A stretch of DNA of 64,000 nt from Pedobacter cryoconitis (GCF_003259615.1 NZ_QLLR01000023.1:37542-101541); one strand, 5' to 3'. Shown: positions 47,555 to 56,832, counted from the first letter of the stretch. A program made the numbers and translations. Notes: a model not told the origin generated them from the letters alone.

Positions 47555-48092
47555 TTTAAGAGTTTTTTAAACTGATTAAATCTGGTGGTAATTATTTGTT
47601 TTTTAGGAAATCATCTTGTTCATTTTTATCTTATAGTAAAAATTATCTCAATTTATGTTAATATATTTTTCGGCTCAGACCGACTAAATACTTGCTGTTA
47701 TATGATTTAGATACGATTATCTTCTTTAATTATCATCTATATATACCATAAGATGAATAGAATGAATAGATGTCTTTAGTATTTGGTAATGCAGATTTAT
47801 TATAATTTAATAATTTATTGATAAGGTTATATTTTATTTAATTAAATAAGTCACATAATCTATGATTTGTTCAGGTTATGCTGTTATAAGGGTGGAATAC
47901 GTAGGTTTATTTACCATTTAATTCAGGTAGGAGGTTGATTATAGCATATTTTTTAAATTGAATCGATTTTTATAATATTGTCACAGGTTATAATCTAAAG
48001 TACTTTCTGATTTTAATTGTAATTGGATTGAGCTTGGAAAGTCGTAATAAAGGTAATGGTAATGAAGTTAAAATATTGCGTTATAGCTGCTT
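47555..48092. other. AT-rich gene-free region upstream of the A-T-R gene
   Basis: About 540 very AT-rich bases with no credible reading frame, repeat or hairpin that I can see. It must hold the promoter of the A-T-R gene (left) and of the lipoprotein gene (right). Confidence 0.6.
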
Positions 48093-48581
48093 ATGTATAA
48101 TAATTTTGTGGGAAATTCAGTGCTGCTAATAATTATAACTCTGTGTATGTCTTGCTCGGGCAGTGGCTCAAATAAGAAAAAACAGGTTAATTCAGTAGTA
48201 GGTAGTGGTTATTATCAATGTAATTATTCGAAGAATCATTACGACATTATCTTAAGTTCTGGAACCAGGGATTCGCTGTATGAGATATGGGGGGTTGAAT
48301 ACGGGGGAATGAAAAAACTAAAACAAGTAAATATTGATAGTATTGATTTCAATAGGATAATTCAGATAGGAAAATGTCATCTGAATAAACGGTTTCGATC
48401 TACTGATCTACAATTATCCAGCTTCGAAATAAAGAGAATTAATGAAGATAGACCTGGAGTCTCTGGAAATTTGTACATTGAGTTAACATTTATAAATTCT
48501 AAGAATGACTTTTGTGCAAAGGTCCCGCTCTTTCTTAATGGGATGATAATTTTAAGCAATAATGAAGATAAGCCACATTAA
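48093..48581 (+). CDS. Hypothetical lipoprotein
   Basis: A 162-residue protein with a lipoprotein signal (VLLIIITLCMSC, Cys at residue 21) followed by a Ser/Gly linker SGSGSNKKK. The rest is beta-rich, with two cysteines and no known motif. ATG at 48093. It stands alone; I do not recognise the family. Confidence 0.65.
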   Translation: MYNNFVGNSVLLIIITLCMSCSGSGSNKKKQVNSVVGSGYYQCNYSKNHYDIILSSGTRDSLYEIWGVEYGGMKKLKQVNIDSIDFNRIIQIGKCHLNKRFRSTDLQLSSFEIKRINEDRPGVSGNLYIELTFINSKNDFCAKVPLFLNGMIILSNNEDKPH

Positions 48582-48716
48582 CTTTGGAAAATCCTGCGTT
48601 CTTACTGCGATTTGTCTCAGTTCTTCTGGATTAAGATAATAACTTAACATTCTTAGTTTTGCCTTTGTAGCCTGGAAAGTGATCCTTTTCCACCAACCGG
48701 TGAAACAACATTAATT

Positions 48717-49709
48717 TTACAACCTTACTTTCCCCGGCGGGACAGCAAATTTCTTCCTGAATGCATTGCTGAAATGCTGAACGGAAGAATAACCCAATTG
48801 AAAAGCTACAGCCTTTATAGGTATGCCCTCTAGCAGAAGCTGCTTAGCGTAGTTGAGTTTGTGGTCACTTAAATAACCAAATATGCTTTTGTCAAACAAG
48901 CCCTTAAATCCTTTTTTTAACTTAAATTCATTAATACCGCATACCTTTGCCAGTTGTGAAATAGAGGGTGGTTGCTGGATGTTCTGAATCAGGTAATCTC
49001 TGGCATGATAGATACAATCTTTATCATATGCAGATTGTAGGGGCGAATTTTCATTTTTAAAAACACCACTTTCAAAAGCTTCGGCCTGAAGCACAAGCAA
49101 TTCTGTACATTTTGACTCGATAAATAAGAGTCGTAGTCCTTCTGTATAAGTACAATTGAGGATTTCCTGCATACAATTTTGCATAGCCCAGGAGATCGGC
49201 AGGTTCTGTTCGGCCATTTGTGAATAACGGCCAGCATCCAGATGGTCAGCTAGAACCTGCAGCGCCCTGGTGGAATTTTCGGCAAGTTGTAGAAATTTGT
49301 CCCTAGCAAAATGGACCTCAAAGAAGCGGTAATTACTGTCCATATCATATTCACCTGTACCATCCAGTTCTGGCATGTAAATGATGTTTTGCTGATTGGA
49401 ACTAAAGATATAGTACTGCTTGTTCACTGCATTATATATGGTCCCATTGCCAGATAAAGTAAAGCGCAATTTAACCATATCCGGCAGATCGTTAGTCGGC
49501 CTGAAATAGATTTGACGCTGTTTGAATGAAATGTCGCCGTATACGATATAAAGATCCGGAGTATTGATTTGCCAGAGTTCAGCATCACTAAAAGAAAAAT
49601 GGTATCTGTCCCTGCTTTCTTTAACGAATTGCCCCTGATTAGAAAAAGGCTCAAAATTCCCACCTACCTTTTTCAAGGCCTCATAATCCTTACCAACATT
49701 AATTGCCAT
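48717..49709 (-). CDS. AraC family regulator (PchR-like)
   Basis: A 330-residue protein with an N-terminal sensor of about 220 residues and a C-terminal AraC domain (ISQLAKVCGINEFKLKKGFK and VAFQLGYSSVQHFSNAFRKK). The FKLKKGFKGLFDKSIFGYL form is typical of PchR/iron-type and steroid-response AraC proteins of Bacteroidota. It is divergent from the methyltransferase gene, 190 bp apart, and probably controls it. Confidence 0.87.
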   Translation of the reverse strand: MAINVGKDYEALKKVGGNFEPFSNQGQFVKESRDRYHFSFSDAELWQINTPDLYIVYGDISFKQRQIYFRPTNDLPDMVKLRFTLSGNGTIYNAVNKQYYIFSSNQQNIIYMPELDGTGEYDMDSNYRFFEVHFARDKFLQLAENSTRALQVLADHLDAGRYSQMAEQNLPISWAMQNCMQEILNCTYTEGLRLLFIESKCTELLVLQAEAFESGVFKNENSPLQSAYDKDCIYHARDYLIQNIQQPPSISQLAKVCGINEFKLKKGFKGLFDKSIFGYLSDHKLNYAKQLLLEGIPIKAVAFQLGYSSVQHFSNAFRKKFAVPPGKVRL

Positions 49710-49900
49710 AAAGGCAATAATGATAAAAAAAATGGATGTTTTCTATAAAGATTTTCAAAAATTACATTTTCTTGTAAAAGAAAATCCGTTTTGTGTAAAT
49801 CTCCGGAGTAGCTATTTCTCACTTTTGTGAATTAAAAAAGCTCAAGGGAAATTGAGACCATTGATAGAATTTATCTGGAAAGAGATTTAGAAAGCAAAAC

Positions 49901-50560
49901 ATGGAAGAGCAGATATATTTTAAAGAAACAAGTACGCATGCAAGTAGTCCTGATGACATACCAGGCAAAAAAATGGAGCGTGAAGTTTCACCTTCTTGCC
50001 GTACCATGATTTCCAAAACTGTGGATCAGCTGAGATTGGCCGACCATTCTTTGGTGTTAGAAATTGGCTTTAAAAGCAGGGAATACCTTCCGTTTCTTTT
50101 TCAAAAAGTGATAGGGATTGGTTATTATGGAAACAATATTTCTGAGACAGTGGTACTCGGGGCCCTGTCCGCCCCCGCCTTAAAAATAAATGAAGGTACT
50201 GCCCAATTTAGTCTGGCAAAAGAAAATGGTACATTAGATATTGGAAATGATTTTTTTGATGGTTGCTTTACGGTAAATACCATTTATTTCTGGAAAGACC
50301 CAGTAGCCCATTTAAAGGAAATATATCGTGTGTTACGACCTGGAGGAAAACTTAGCCTGGCTTTTATGGAAAAAAATATTGGGGTAGACCTGCCTTGGAC
50401 GCGCTCTGATTTTACTTTTTACGATACTAATGAGGTGAAAACTTTTTTCAGCAAAGTAGGTTTCGTAGATGTTGAAGTGAAACAAATGACCGAAGAGATC
50501 ACTGGTCAGAATGGGAAAGGGATCGTAAGGCCTTTTGTAAATGTATTTGGAAGGAAGTAA
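49901..50560 (+). CDS. SAM-dependent methyltransferase (UbiE type)
   Basis: A 219-residue class I methyltransferase. Motif I is degenerate (LVLEIGFKSREYLPFLF), motif II FFDGCFTVNTIYFWKDP and post-II YRVLRPGGKLSLAFME are clear. No signal peptide. ATG at 49901. The substrate is unknown. It is divergent from an AraC gene and ends without a clear hairpin. Confidence 0.82.
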   Translation: MEEQIYFKETSTHASSPDDIPGKKMEREVSPSCRTMISKTVDQLRLADHSLVLEIGFKSREYLPFLFQKVIGIGYYGNNISETVVLGALSAPALKINEGTAQFSLAKENGTLDIGNDFFDGCFTVNTIYFWKDPVAHLKEIYRVLRPGGKLSLAFMEKNIGVDLPWTRSDFTFYDTNEVKTFFSKVGFVDVEVKQMTEEITGQNGKGIVRPFVNVFGRK

Positions 50561-50886
50561 GTAAGAGAAATAGTAAAACTGCGATGAGGAATTCCAATAG
50601 CAACTCCAGTTCCGCCTGAGTTTTTTGTATTGTTGTTAATCTCACTTAGGTGACGAAAATTACTGATGAAGCCGGGCAACAAAAAATAAAATAGTGGTAT
50701 AGCTGGTTTTTTCTGAATTTTTGACAGTCGTAATCTGAAAGATTTTCATGAAAATTGTAATTTTTTCAGCTTGTATAGGTGAAAAAGCATTTGGCATTTC
50801 AGTTGTTGCAATCTTATCGAACACAAGTTCATTAGTTTAATTAATTATAGTTTTAATCATTAAATTAAATTAAGGAGGAAAAACCC
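50561..50886 (+). other. Leader region of the Hsp20 gene
   Basis: About 325 bases without a gene. The right end is AT-rich and carries the unusual Shine-Dalgarno sequence of Hsp20. A peptide-like minus-strand stretch (NNTKNSGGTGVAIGIPHR) in the left part has no start or domain and was not called. Confidence 0.5.
50871..50878 (+). promoter_or_regulatory. Strong Shine-Dalgarno sequence of Hsp20
   Basis: TAAGGAGG stands 8 bases before the Hsp20 ATG. It is fully complementary to the 3' end of 16S rRNA. Most other genes in the window have no such sequence, as is usual in Bacteroidota. Confidence 0.75.
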
Positions 50887-51327
50887 ATGACATTGGTTAA
50901 ATTTAATCCAGAAAACAAGAGAAATTCATTGATGCCAGGCTTTAATGATGTATTTGATTCCGTCTTTAATGATACTTTTTTTGCTGATCGTATGGTTAGC
51001 AGGGTGCCCGCAGCTAATATCAGTGAAACAAAAGATCATTATCATGTTGAATTAGCTACTCCCGGACTTAAAAAGGAAGATTTTAAATTAAACCTCGAGA
51101 GAAATATATTGAATATTTCCGTGGAGAAACGTAAAGAAGAAAAACAGGAAGAAAGAAATTTTTCTAAGCGGGAATATAGCTATAGTTCTTTTGTTCGCTC
51201 ATTTACCTTGCCTGAAAGCGCTAATGAAAATGGTATTCAGGCCACCTATAATGATGGTATTCTAAAAATTGATATTCCAAAAAGAGAAGAAGCAAAGACA
51301 GTAAGCCGTCAAATAGAAATTAAATAA
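50887..51327 (+). CDS. Small heat-shock protein Hsp20
   Basis: A 146-residue alpha-crystallin protein: short N-terminal arm (RNSLMPGFNDVFDSVFND), the crystallin domain (ISETKDHYHVELATPGLKKE, LNISVEKRKEE, SFTLPESANENGIQATYNDG, ILKIDIPKRE) and a short C-terminal tail. It acts as a holdase that keeps unfolding proteins soluble. Normal family length. It is monocistronic, with a strong ribosome-binding site upstream and its own terminator. Confidence 0.93.
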   Translation: MTLVKFNPENKRNSLMPGFNDVFDSVFNDTFFADRMVSRVPAANISETKDHYHVELATPGLKKEDFKLNLERNILNISVEKRKEEKQEERNFSKREYSYSSFVRSFTLPESANENGIQATYNDGILKIDIPKREEAKTVSRQIEIK

Positions 51328-51347
51328 GTTTTTCAAAAATTTACTGC

Positions 51348-51375
51348 AGAGCTACCGTCAGGTAGCTCTTTTTTT
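51348..51375 (+). terminator. Rho-independent terminator after Hsp20
   Basis: AGAGCTACC (51348-51356) and GGTAGCTCT (51361-51369) pair perfectly with a GTCA loop; a run of T follows directly. Confidence 0.88.
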
Positions 51376-51507
51376 ATTTATTATGGAAAACTCTCTAATT
51401 GGACTTTAATTCAAAAATGTCGTATTTTACAAGGTATATTATCAACCTGTTTTATAACTTCCTGATGAAGCTGTTTATTAAATAATCATAATGAAAAACA
51501 TCCTGAG

Positions 51508-52086
51508 ATGATAAATAGCTTACTTGATAGCATACAAAATTTGATTACGCTAAGCCCGGCCGAGAGAGACACCGTATCATCTTTATTTAAGGTAAAGACT
51601 TATAAAAAGGGAGAATTTTTTTTGGAGGAGGGACGAGTTTGCAAACAAGTTGGATTTGTTACAAAGGGATTAATGCGCTACTATATTAATCACGATGGTG
51701 AGGAAAAAACATACGACTTTTCTCAGGAAAATGAATACGTATGTAATTATGAAAGTTTTCTTCCTCAAAAACCATCTTCTAAAATTATACAGGCGCTGGA
51801 AGATAGCGATCTTTTAGTTATTTCGCATAATGACTTGCAGTTACTATATGCGAACATCCGTGAAGGAGAACGTTTTGGCAGAATTGCAATTGAGGCCGTC
51901 TTTTTAAAATTACTACAGGAGCTTAGCTCATTTTATACACAAACACCTGAACTTCGTTATGAAAGGTTTTTAAAAAACCACGCAGACTTGCAACAAAGGA
52001 TTTCCCAATACCATGTAGCTTCTTACGTTGGTGTAAAACCCCAGTCTTTAAGCCGGATCCGTAAAAGAATCTCAACCCAATTTTGA
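51508..52086 (+). CDS. Crp/Fnr family transcriptional regulator
   Basis: A 192-residue protein with the cNMP-type barrel (YKKGEFFLEEGRVCKQVGFV, GLMRYYINHDGEEKTYDFSQ) and a short C-terminal helix-turn-helix (RISQYHVASYVGVKPQSLSR). This short form without a canonical cAMP site is frequent in Bacteroidota. It stands 71 bp upstream of the DUF4267/cupin gene on the same strand, its likely partner. Confidence 0.88.
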   Translation: MINSLLDSIQNLITLSPAERDTVSSLFKVKTYKKGEFFLEEGRVCKQVGFVTKGLMRYYINHDGEEKTYDFSQENEYVCNYESFLPQKPSSKIIQALEDSDLLVISHNDLQLLYANIREGERFGRIAIEAVFLKLLQELSSFYTQTPELRYERFLKNHADLQQRISQYHVASYVGVKPQSLSRIRKRISTQF

Positions 52087-52157
52087 TTTGTTAACCTGGG
52101 TGCATTAATGCAAGTTGCTATCCTGATAATTTTGTGTCATCATTTAAATAAAATATC

Positions 52158-53066
52158 ATGACAACAAAAATTTCTTATGCAATTGCATTTTTAACAGGAC
52201 TGGGAATGATTTTTCTAGGGGTTCGCTTTTTTCTATCTCCAGAAGTGGCCACTGCCGGATTCGGCATTCACTTTAATGCAGGAGGAGATTATTCCTTTCA
52301 TCATATAAAAGGTATCAGAGATATATTTTCGGGCCTGGTTATTTGCGCATTTGTGCTGATGAAAGAGAGGCGGGTTTTAGGTGTGACCTTATTAGCAGGA
52401 ACGATAATACCTGTTAATGATATGATTGTCGTTCTGAGTAAAAGCAATAACAGTATTCTCCCAGCAATGCCGCACATTATTGCCATCATCATTTGCGCTA
52501 TATCCGGAATAATTTTATTGATAACCAGACTCAAAAATAGAGCTCCGAAAGCAAAGGGATATATTAAAGTTATCAGTTCAGCAGATACAAATAAGGATAG
52601 TATTATTGAATTCAATATTGTGCCCAGTGAAAAAACGCCGTGGCACTACCATACACTTTTTTCGGAGACTTTTGAAGTACTAAGCGGTACTTTAGAATTT
52701 GGTCATAACAATGAAATTCAGCAATTGAATAAATGCGACATTGCAACAATAAAGCCTAATGAGAAACACTATTTCCATAACGTGTCAAATGACGAATGTT
52801 TAATCAAAGTGACTGTGAGCCCGGGCAATAAAAACTTTGAAAATGCACTTTTGATCTCAAAAGGACTAGCAATAGATGGCTTGGCAAGCGATGCAGGAAC
52901 GCCAAAGAAATTATCAGATTTAGCAATTTTTGTTTATTTAAACAATTCGAGAATGGTGGGATTACAAAAAATTGCTGAGCCGATTTTTAATTTTATTACC
53001 AGAGTCGCTATTAAAAATGGGCGTCTGAATGAATTAATGCAGAAATATTGTAATCCAGAGATTTAA
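52158..53066 (+). CDS. Membrane DUF4267 domain fused to a cupin
   Basis: A 302-residue fusion. Residues 1-130 carry four hydrophobic helices with HHIKGIRDIFSGLVICAFVL and GTIIPVNDMIVVL, the DUF4267 pattern. Residues 145-230 form a cupin with HxHxnE-type ligands (PWHYHTLFSETFEVLSGTLE and PNEKHYFHNVSNDECLI). The last 60 residues are helical. A membrane domain joined to a metal-binding cupin suggests a sensor or a small enzyme; no function is known to me. It is likely controlled by the upstream Crp-type gene. Confidence 0.78.
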   Translation: MTTKISYAIAFLTGLGMIFLGVRFFLSPEVATAGFGIHFNAGGDYSFHHIKGIRDIFSGLVICAFVLMKERRVLGVTLLAGTIIPVNDMIVVLSKSNNSILPAMPHIIAIIICAISGIILLITRLKNRAPKAKGYIKVISSADTNKDSIIEFNIVPSEKTPWHYHTLFSETFEVLSGTLEFGHNNEIQQLNKCDIATIKPNEKHYFHNVSNDECLIKVTVSPGNKNFENALLISKGLAIDGLASDAGTPKKLSDLAIFVYLNNSRMVGLQKIAEPIFNFITRVAIKNGRLNELMQKYCNPEI

Positions 53067-53593
53067 ATAAACACTAACGAATTGTGACCCCACAACCCCT
53101 GTTTACAGAAGTAAAGAGGGGTTTTCGCACGTGGTTACCTGGATTTTTCATATATCTTTCAGCTGTCTTAAATTGAAAAAAGGTCAGTAGTTTTAAAACT
53201 TTGCAGGTATTTCATAGGCTTTTTGCCAATCCAGAAGCATTACAACGAATATCAGCTCATTCAATTAACCAATAATAGCCATCAATATAATGCTTATTTA
53301 TTTGTAACAAAACAGCAAAGTGAATATTTGGAAAAGAAAATCATAGAGATTGATCACGTTGGGTTTCATAGACCTTCGATTAACAATGACCGATAGTAAT
53401 TTAAATAAACATTGATACCTTATCTATGGTTTTCCAATTTCAAGTACCATCCGGGCGCAGATATATCCTTTCAAAAATGGACAGGTCACATTGTATGCGC
53501 TATAGTGCTGGCCTTAAAAAAAATGCTTGTTAATTTTTCGGTTGTATGGGCAATTTTAACAAAGGTTATTTGCATAAATAATAAATCAATGAT
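53067..53593 (+). other. Gene-free region with a possible decayed reading frame
   Basis: No intact gene. One plus-strand frame stays open for 74 codons (53172-53396, given separately). The rest is AT-rich and without repeats. Confidence 0.5.
53172..53396 (+). pseudogene. Possible C-terminal gene remnant
   Basis: The frame has no start codon. It reads protein-like near its end (YLEKKIIEIDHVGFHRPSIN) and stops at 53394-53396. I do not recognise the family, and chance openness in AT-poor codons cannot be ruled out. Confidence 0.3.
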
Positions 53594-54367
53594 ATGAGAA
53601 TACAAATCGAAAACTTCAAAAAACTACATCATTTAGAAAAACCTTTGCTTATTGGAAATATATGGGATGTTCAAAGTGCACTGATTTTTCAAAAACTAGG
53701 TTACAAGGCAATTGGGACTTCAAGCGCGGCTATTGCAAATTCTTTGGGTTATGAAGATGGACAGAATATACCTTTTAACGAATATCTCTTTGTAATTAAA
53801 AGAATATTGGAAAGCACTACATTGCCATTAACCGTTGATTTAGAAGCAGGATATGGAAGTGACGTAAAGGTGATTTTTGAAAATATTTCTAAATTGTCCC
53901 AATTAGGGGTTGTTGGAATTAATTTGGAGGATTCTATAATGGTGGACGGTATAAGGAGGATAGAAGATTTAACTAAATTCTCTTTTAAACTTGAGCAATT
54001 AGTTCAGATGCTTAATAAAAGCAAAATTGAGATTTTTATTAATGTGAGGTGTGATGTTTTTTTACTGGGATTAGATAATGCCTTAGTCGAAACTATTGAA
54101 AGAGTCAAAGTATACGAAAACAAATCTGTCAATGGTATTTTTCTGCCTGGTATTACGAATGAAAAAGATATTGCATCTATTGTGGAAAGTACCTCATTAC
54201 CTGTCAACGTAATGTGTATGCCAGATTTACCTGATTTTGATAAGCTGAGAGAACTTGGAGTAAAAAGAATTAGTATGGGCAATTTTGCAAATGCTTTTTT
54301 ATATCAAAAATTGCAGGAGGCTGCTACTTCATTTATTAGTAATAATAATTTTTCGATCTTGTTTTAA
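53594..54367 (+). CDS. Isocitrate lyase/PEP mutase superfamily protein
   Basis: A 257-residue protein of the PEPM/ICL superfamily: GTSSAAIANSLGYEDGQ, PLTVDLEAGYG (Mg2+ site), VVGINLEDS and VNVRCDVF, then a C-terminal VNVMCMPDLPDFDKLRELGV. The members cut or isomerise C-C or C-P bonds of 2-hydroxy- or phospho-carboxylates. The true substrate is not fixed; oxaloacetate hydrolase and methylisocitrate lyase-like activities are known in the family. Its stop is one base from the Ada start, so the two are very likely one operon. Confidence 0.85.
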   Translation: MRIQIENFKKLHHLEKPLLIGNIWDVQSALIFQKLGYKAIGTSSAAIANSLGYEDGQNIPFNEYLFVIKRILESTTLPLTVDLEAGYGSDVKVIFENISKLSQLGVVGINLEDSIMVDGIRRIEDLTKFSFKLEQLVQMLNKSKIEIFINVRCDVFLLGLDNALVETIERVKVYENKSVNGIFLPGITNEKDIASIVESTSLPVNVMCMPDLPDFDKLRELGVKRISMGNFANAFLYQKLQEAATSFISNNNFSILF

Positions 54368-54368
54368 T

Positions 54369-55406
54369 ATGGAGCTGACCCACGAAATCATGTACCAGGC
54401 TTCCTTAGATAAGGACATTTCTTTCGAAGGCATTTTTTATACGGCGGTAAAGACTACAGGCATTTTTTGCCGTCCATCATGTACGGCTAGAAAACCTAAA
54501 AGGGAGAATGTTGAATTCCTGAAGACTGTGAAAGATTGCATAACAAAAGGATATAGGCCTTGTAAGATTTGTTGTCCATTAGAAAAATTAAATGAAACTC
54601 CATCTTACATAACGGAATTGATTAACGAATTAATCAAAGATCCCAGCATAAAGTTTAAAGATTGTGATTTAGTAAAAAGGGGGGTGGAACCGAATAAAGT
54701 AAGAAGATGGTTTCTAAAAAGTCACAAAATCACTTTCCATGCTTATCAAAGAATGTTCCGGATAAATTCAGCGTTCAAAAAAATAAGGAATGGTGATTCT
54801 GTTACTAAAACTGCATTTGATTCCGGTTTCGATTCATTGAGTGGATTTGGAGATTCCTTTAAAAGTATTTTCGGGACTTCCCCTAAAAATAGTAAAAGCA
54901 AAACGGTTATTGATTTTACAAGAATTGAAACCCCCTTGGGAACCATGTGTGTTTGTGCTGTCGAAGATGGTATCTGTCTGCTGGAATTTACAGATAGAAG
55001 AATGTTAGAAACGGAGTTTAAGATGCTTTCAGAAAAGTTAAATGCTATAATAATTCAGGGCAGCAACAAGCATTTTCGTGTATTGGAGGATCAACTTAAT
55101 GAGTATTTTTCAGGTTCCAGAAAAGAATTTTCAGTTCCTCTTGTTACTCCCGGTACATTGTTTCAGAACAAAGTTTGGAAAACTTTGCAAGAAGTTCCCT
55201 TTGGTTCAACGATATCTTATGGAGAATTGGCAGATATTATGAATAATTCTCAAGCAGTAAGGGCAGTTGCCAACGCAAATGGAATGAATAAAATTGCTAT
55301 TTTGATTCCTTGTCATCGCGTAATTGGAGCTGATGGGAAACTCACTGGTTATGGTGGTGGACTTTGGAGAAAGCAATATTTAATCGAGTTAGAACAGCAA
55401 ACATAA
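54369..55406 (+). CDS. ada: Ada: DNA methyl repair protein and transcriptional activator
   Basis: I start at 54369; an in-frame ATG at 54285 would add 28 residues running through the upstream gene. The 345-residue protein has the N-terminal methylphosphotriester domain with zinc cysteines C34, C38, C65 and C68 (FCRPSCTA, YRPCKICCP), an AraC-like middle (TKTAFDSGFDSLSGFGDSFK) and the C-terminal O6-methylguanine methyltransferase with acceptor C315 in IPCHRVIG. It repairs methylated DNA and activates its own operon once methylated at the N-terminal cysteine. The upstream PEPM-like gene is part of the same unit. Confidence 0.92.
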   Translation: MELTHEIMYQASLDKDISFEGIFYTAVKTTGIFCRPSCTARKPKRENVEFLKTVKDCITKGYRPCKICCPLEKLNETPSYITELINELIKDPSIKFKDCDLVKRGVEPNKVRRWFLKSHKITFHAYQRMFRINSAFKKIRNGDSVTKTAFDSGFDSLSGFGDSFKSIFGTSPKNSKSKTVIDFTRIETPLGTMCVCAVEDGICLLEFTDRRMLETEFKMLSEKLNAIIIQGSNKHFRVLEDQLNEYFSGSRKEFSVPLVTPGTLFQNKVWKTLQEVPFGSTISYGELADIMNNSQAVRAVANANGMNKIAILIPCHRVIGADGKLTGYGGGLWRKQYLIELEQQT

Positions 55407-55601
55407 TTAAAAGTACCAGGGGCTGGGTACATTTTCAAAACGCCACTGATCTCTTGTTTAAAGGAATATCTGTCCACCACAAAGACCCTGCGATGAAATA
55501 CCGGGTGAGTATAATATTTATAATAACTGTCGTTCATATCCGCCTGAACCGATAATTCCTATATTCATAACTCAATATTTTATTAGTGTTCTGGTTTTTA
55601 T

Positions 55602-56060
55602 TTATACGATAACATCTTCCTTAGGGTTCGGCTGGCCTTTACCTGTAACGATGAGGCTACGCAAGCTATTGTTGATATAGCTGCTCCAGGCATCAAAGCA
55701 AATATTATAACATTCATATTCGGGAACCAAACCCCAGTGTGTAAAGTGAACCTGCGTCATATTTTCCTTTTCAGAGATTTCAAACTCGATTGTTGTGTTA
55801 GTCCACTCCGTCTTATCCTCCGTAAAATTAAAATAGTTGTCCAGAACCAGCCAAACGACTTTTTTGTCTGGTATAATTTCTATTAATTTCATGGTACACT
55901 TGTGTAAGTCCTTTACCTGATAAATAAACTCATCGTTGAGCTGGTCTGTATCGCCTTCAATATTTTCTGACCACCATCCACGAACATTGTTGATGGCGTT
56001 GAATACTGCATTCGAAGTTTGATCTACCGAAAATGTAGTATTAAAATCTTGTGTCGTCAT
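55602..56060 (-). CDS. SRPBCC/AHSA1 domain protein
   Basis: A 152-residue protein with the START-like fold of AHSA1 proteins: TFSVDQTSNAVFNAINNVRG with WWSENIEGD, then VVWLVLDNYFNFTEDKTEWT and HFTHWGLVPEYECYNICFDA. It is the last gene of a three-gene unit after ArsR (12 bp apart) and a second SRPBCC gene. Such proteins bind hydrophobic ligands; the ligand is unknown. Confidence 0.84.
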   Translation of the reverse strand: MTTQDFNTTFSVDQTSNAVFNAINNVRGWWSENIEGDTDQLNDEFIYQVKDLHKCTMKLIEIIPDKKVVWLVLDNYFNFTEDKTEWTNTTIEFEISEKENMTQVHFTHWGLVPEYECYNICFDAWSSYINNSLRSLIVTGKGQPNPKEDVIV

Positions 56061-56072
56061 TTTGTTGATTTT

Positions 56073-56396
56073 TTAGTTGGATAATTTGTTATTTAATAAG
56101 GTTTCTAACTTTTTCACTTTCGATGTCCAGAACTCGTCAAAGTGCGAGATCCAGGCCTGGAGTTCTTCAAAGCCTTCCTTTTTCAGCGTGCAATACCGTT
56201 CCCGGCCAATGTCATGAATAGAAATAAACCCCGCATTACAAAGTATTTTAATATGCTTTGAAACTGCGGGACGACTCATCTCAAAATTATCTGCCAGGCC
56301 ATTGATTGTCAAACTATCGGCTGAGAGCAGCATCAACATTTTTCTCCTGCTCGGATCGCCGATCACCTGGAATGCGTCAAGCGTTGGTATTGCCAT
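56073..56396 (-). CDS. ArsR family winged-helix repressor
   Basis: A 107-residue protein with a winged helix (DPSRRKMLMLLSADSLTING, SRPAVSKHIKILCNAGFISI, YCTLKKEGFEELQAWIS). It has no paired cysteines for metal, so it is the SRPBCC-associated type, not a metal sensor. Its start overlaps the upstream SRPBCC gene by 20 bp, which indicates translational coupling. It probably binds the palindromes upstream of the operon. Confidence 0.9.
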   Translation of the reverse strand: MAIPTLDAFQVIGDPSRRKMLMLLSADSLTINGLADNFEMSRPAVSKHIKILCNAGFISIHDIGRERYCTLKKEGFEELQAWISHFDEFWTSKVKKLETLLNNKLSN

Positions 56397-56829
56397 TGTG
56401 TGCAGAGTTTATACGTTCATCAATTTTGTGCATATTTTTAAGCCAGCCATCATTTAAAGCATTGAGCATACTTAGGTTTTCTTTTTTCGAGAAGCCGCTG
56501 TGTTCTAAGAATAGGTCGGTGCCCTTATCCTTAGGTTCCAGTTTCCATATGACTACTGAATCAAGCGTAATCTCGCCCTTACCAGGGCCACTCTTCCATG
56601 AATAAGAAATCTTTTTAAAGGGAACGACCTCTAATACCTTGCAGTAGAAGATTCCGTCAAAATCGAGGACCGGTATTGGGTTTGTTCTGAATTGAAAATC
56701 AAACCCTACTATAGGCTGAAAATCATTTTTCATGAGCCATTGTTCCATCAGTTCAGATTTCGTCAGATATTCCCAAACAGTCTCAATTGAATGAGGGAAG
56801 AAAAATTGGTGTTTAATAATTTTCGCCAT
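56377..56829 (-). CDS. SRPBCC/AHSA1 domain protein
   Basis: A 150-residue START-like protein (KIIKHQFFFPHSIETVWEYL, LMEQWLMKNDFQPIVGFDFQ, HSGFSKKENLSMLNALNDGW). It is the first gene of the unit SRPBCC-ArsR-SRPBCC. Its end overlaps the ArsR start by 20 bp. Two palindromic sites stand directly upstream of its start codon. Ligand and role are unknown. Confidence 0.86.
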   Translation of the reverse strand: MAKIIKHQFFFPHSIETVWEYLTKSELMEQWLMKNDFQPIVGFDFQFRTNPIPVLDFDGIFYCKVLEVVPFKKISYSWKSGPGKGEITLDSVVIWKLEPKDKGTDLFLEHSGFSKKENLSMLNALNDGWLKNMHKIDERINSAHNGNTNA

Positions 56830-56832
56830 AAT

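Noticed and set aside
53412..53597. 61-codon plus-strand frame with a TTG start
   Set aside because: Start is weak, no domain is visible and it overlaps the start of the PEP-mutase-like gene.
55349..55537. 62-codon minus-strand frame (begins MNDSYYKYYTHPVFHRR)
   Set aside because: Part reads like a protein, but half of it is antisense to Ada and nothing precedes or follows it; too weak to call a remnant.
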